From NCBI GenBank assembly GCA_049700315.1, contig JBNAVN010000100.1, forward strand, positions 1-5,563: a stretch of DNA of 5,563 nt. The letters run 5' to 3'. The notes beneath the pieces are model-generated. The model saw only the letters and a program-made list of their open reading frames with translations, had not been told where the DNA came from and did no database searches. This stretch comes from JAOAFX01 sp049700315. Its GTDB lineage: Bacteria; Hydrothermota; Tepidihabitantia; SM23-42; JAOAFX01. Position numbers and translations under genes: made by a program. This document shows positions 5,530 through 5,563 of this stretch, piece after piece. The stretch's first letter is position 1. Each line of letters opens with the position of its first letter.

Positions 5530-5548
5530 TCAGGGGGATACCCCCTGA
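5530..5548. repeat. G/C-run hairpin TCAGGGGG-ATA-CCCCCTGA
   Basis: An 8-bp perfect stem with a 3-nt loop, followed by TGAAACCCCC, a second C5 run that could compete for the same G5 run. There is no T-tract after it on either strand, so it is not a classical terminator. It may be another dispersed repeat or may belong to a gene beyond the window. Positions 5465-5529 show nothing else I can support. Confidence 0.65.
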
Positions 5549-5563
5549 AACCCCCATAATCGC

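Noticed and set aside
5530..5548. Rho-independent terminator
   Set aside because: The stem is strong but is not followed by a T-run on either strand.

Overview
The window looks like a piece of an AT-rich, uncultured bacterial genome. Three things point to a lineage in or near the FCB/WOR-3 (candidate Stahlbacteria-like) group rather than a classical Bacteroidetes: two secreted multidomain proteins ending in sorting/FlgD-like C-terminal domains, clear sigma70-type promoters (TTGACT-N16-TATAAT), and clear Shine-Dalgarno sites before the leading genes. The taxonomic placement is inference.

Positions 1-4308 hold a two-gene plus-strand operon. A promoter (11-38) and ribosome binding site lead into a GTG-started 630-residue protein: a beta-rich, probably beta-helical passenger, an Ig-like module and a type-A-like sorting domain. 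After a 14-nt gap comes a 780-residue M14 zinc carboxypeptidase with all expected catalytic residues, an immune-inhibitor-A/MAM-like jelly-roll module, an Fn3-like strand region and a FlgD-like C-terminal domain. The two products are probably co-exported surface or secreted proteins.

The most unusual part is 3967-4190. The C-terminal domain of the carboxypeptidase is interrupted twice, both times at predicted loops, by DNA that looks like intergenic repeat material read in frame. The first insert holds two 7-bp tandem arrays and a perfect hairpin. The second is a 37-bp imperfect palindrome flanked by 9-bp direct repeats. The flanking beta strands remain recognisable and the frame stays open to the stop.

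Positions 4309-4536 are a convergent intergenic zone full of repeats: an approximately 110-bp element with inverted ends, then a 112-bp array with 16-bp periodicity. On the minus strand, 4512-4739 is a 75-codon open frame ending in a TPR-like helical hairpin. It has no convincing start and looks like the tail of a lost gene; its last codons lie inside the 16-bp array.

Positions 4732-5414 hold a minus-strand toxin-antitoxin operon: an antitoxin-like small protein (70 aa) overlapping a PIN-domain/VapC-type ribonuclease (146 aa) by 17 nt, with its own ribosome binding site and promoter. Upstream lie an inverted repeat (5418-5464) and, at the window edge, a GGGGG-ATA-CCCCC hairpin. I see no RNA genes, CRISPR array or transposase.
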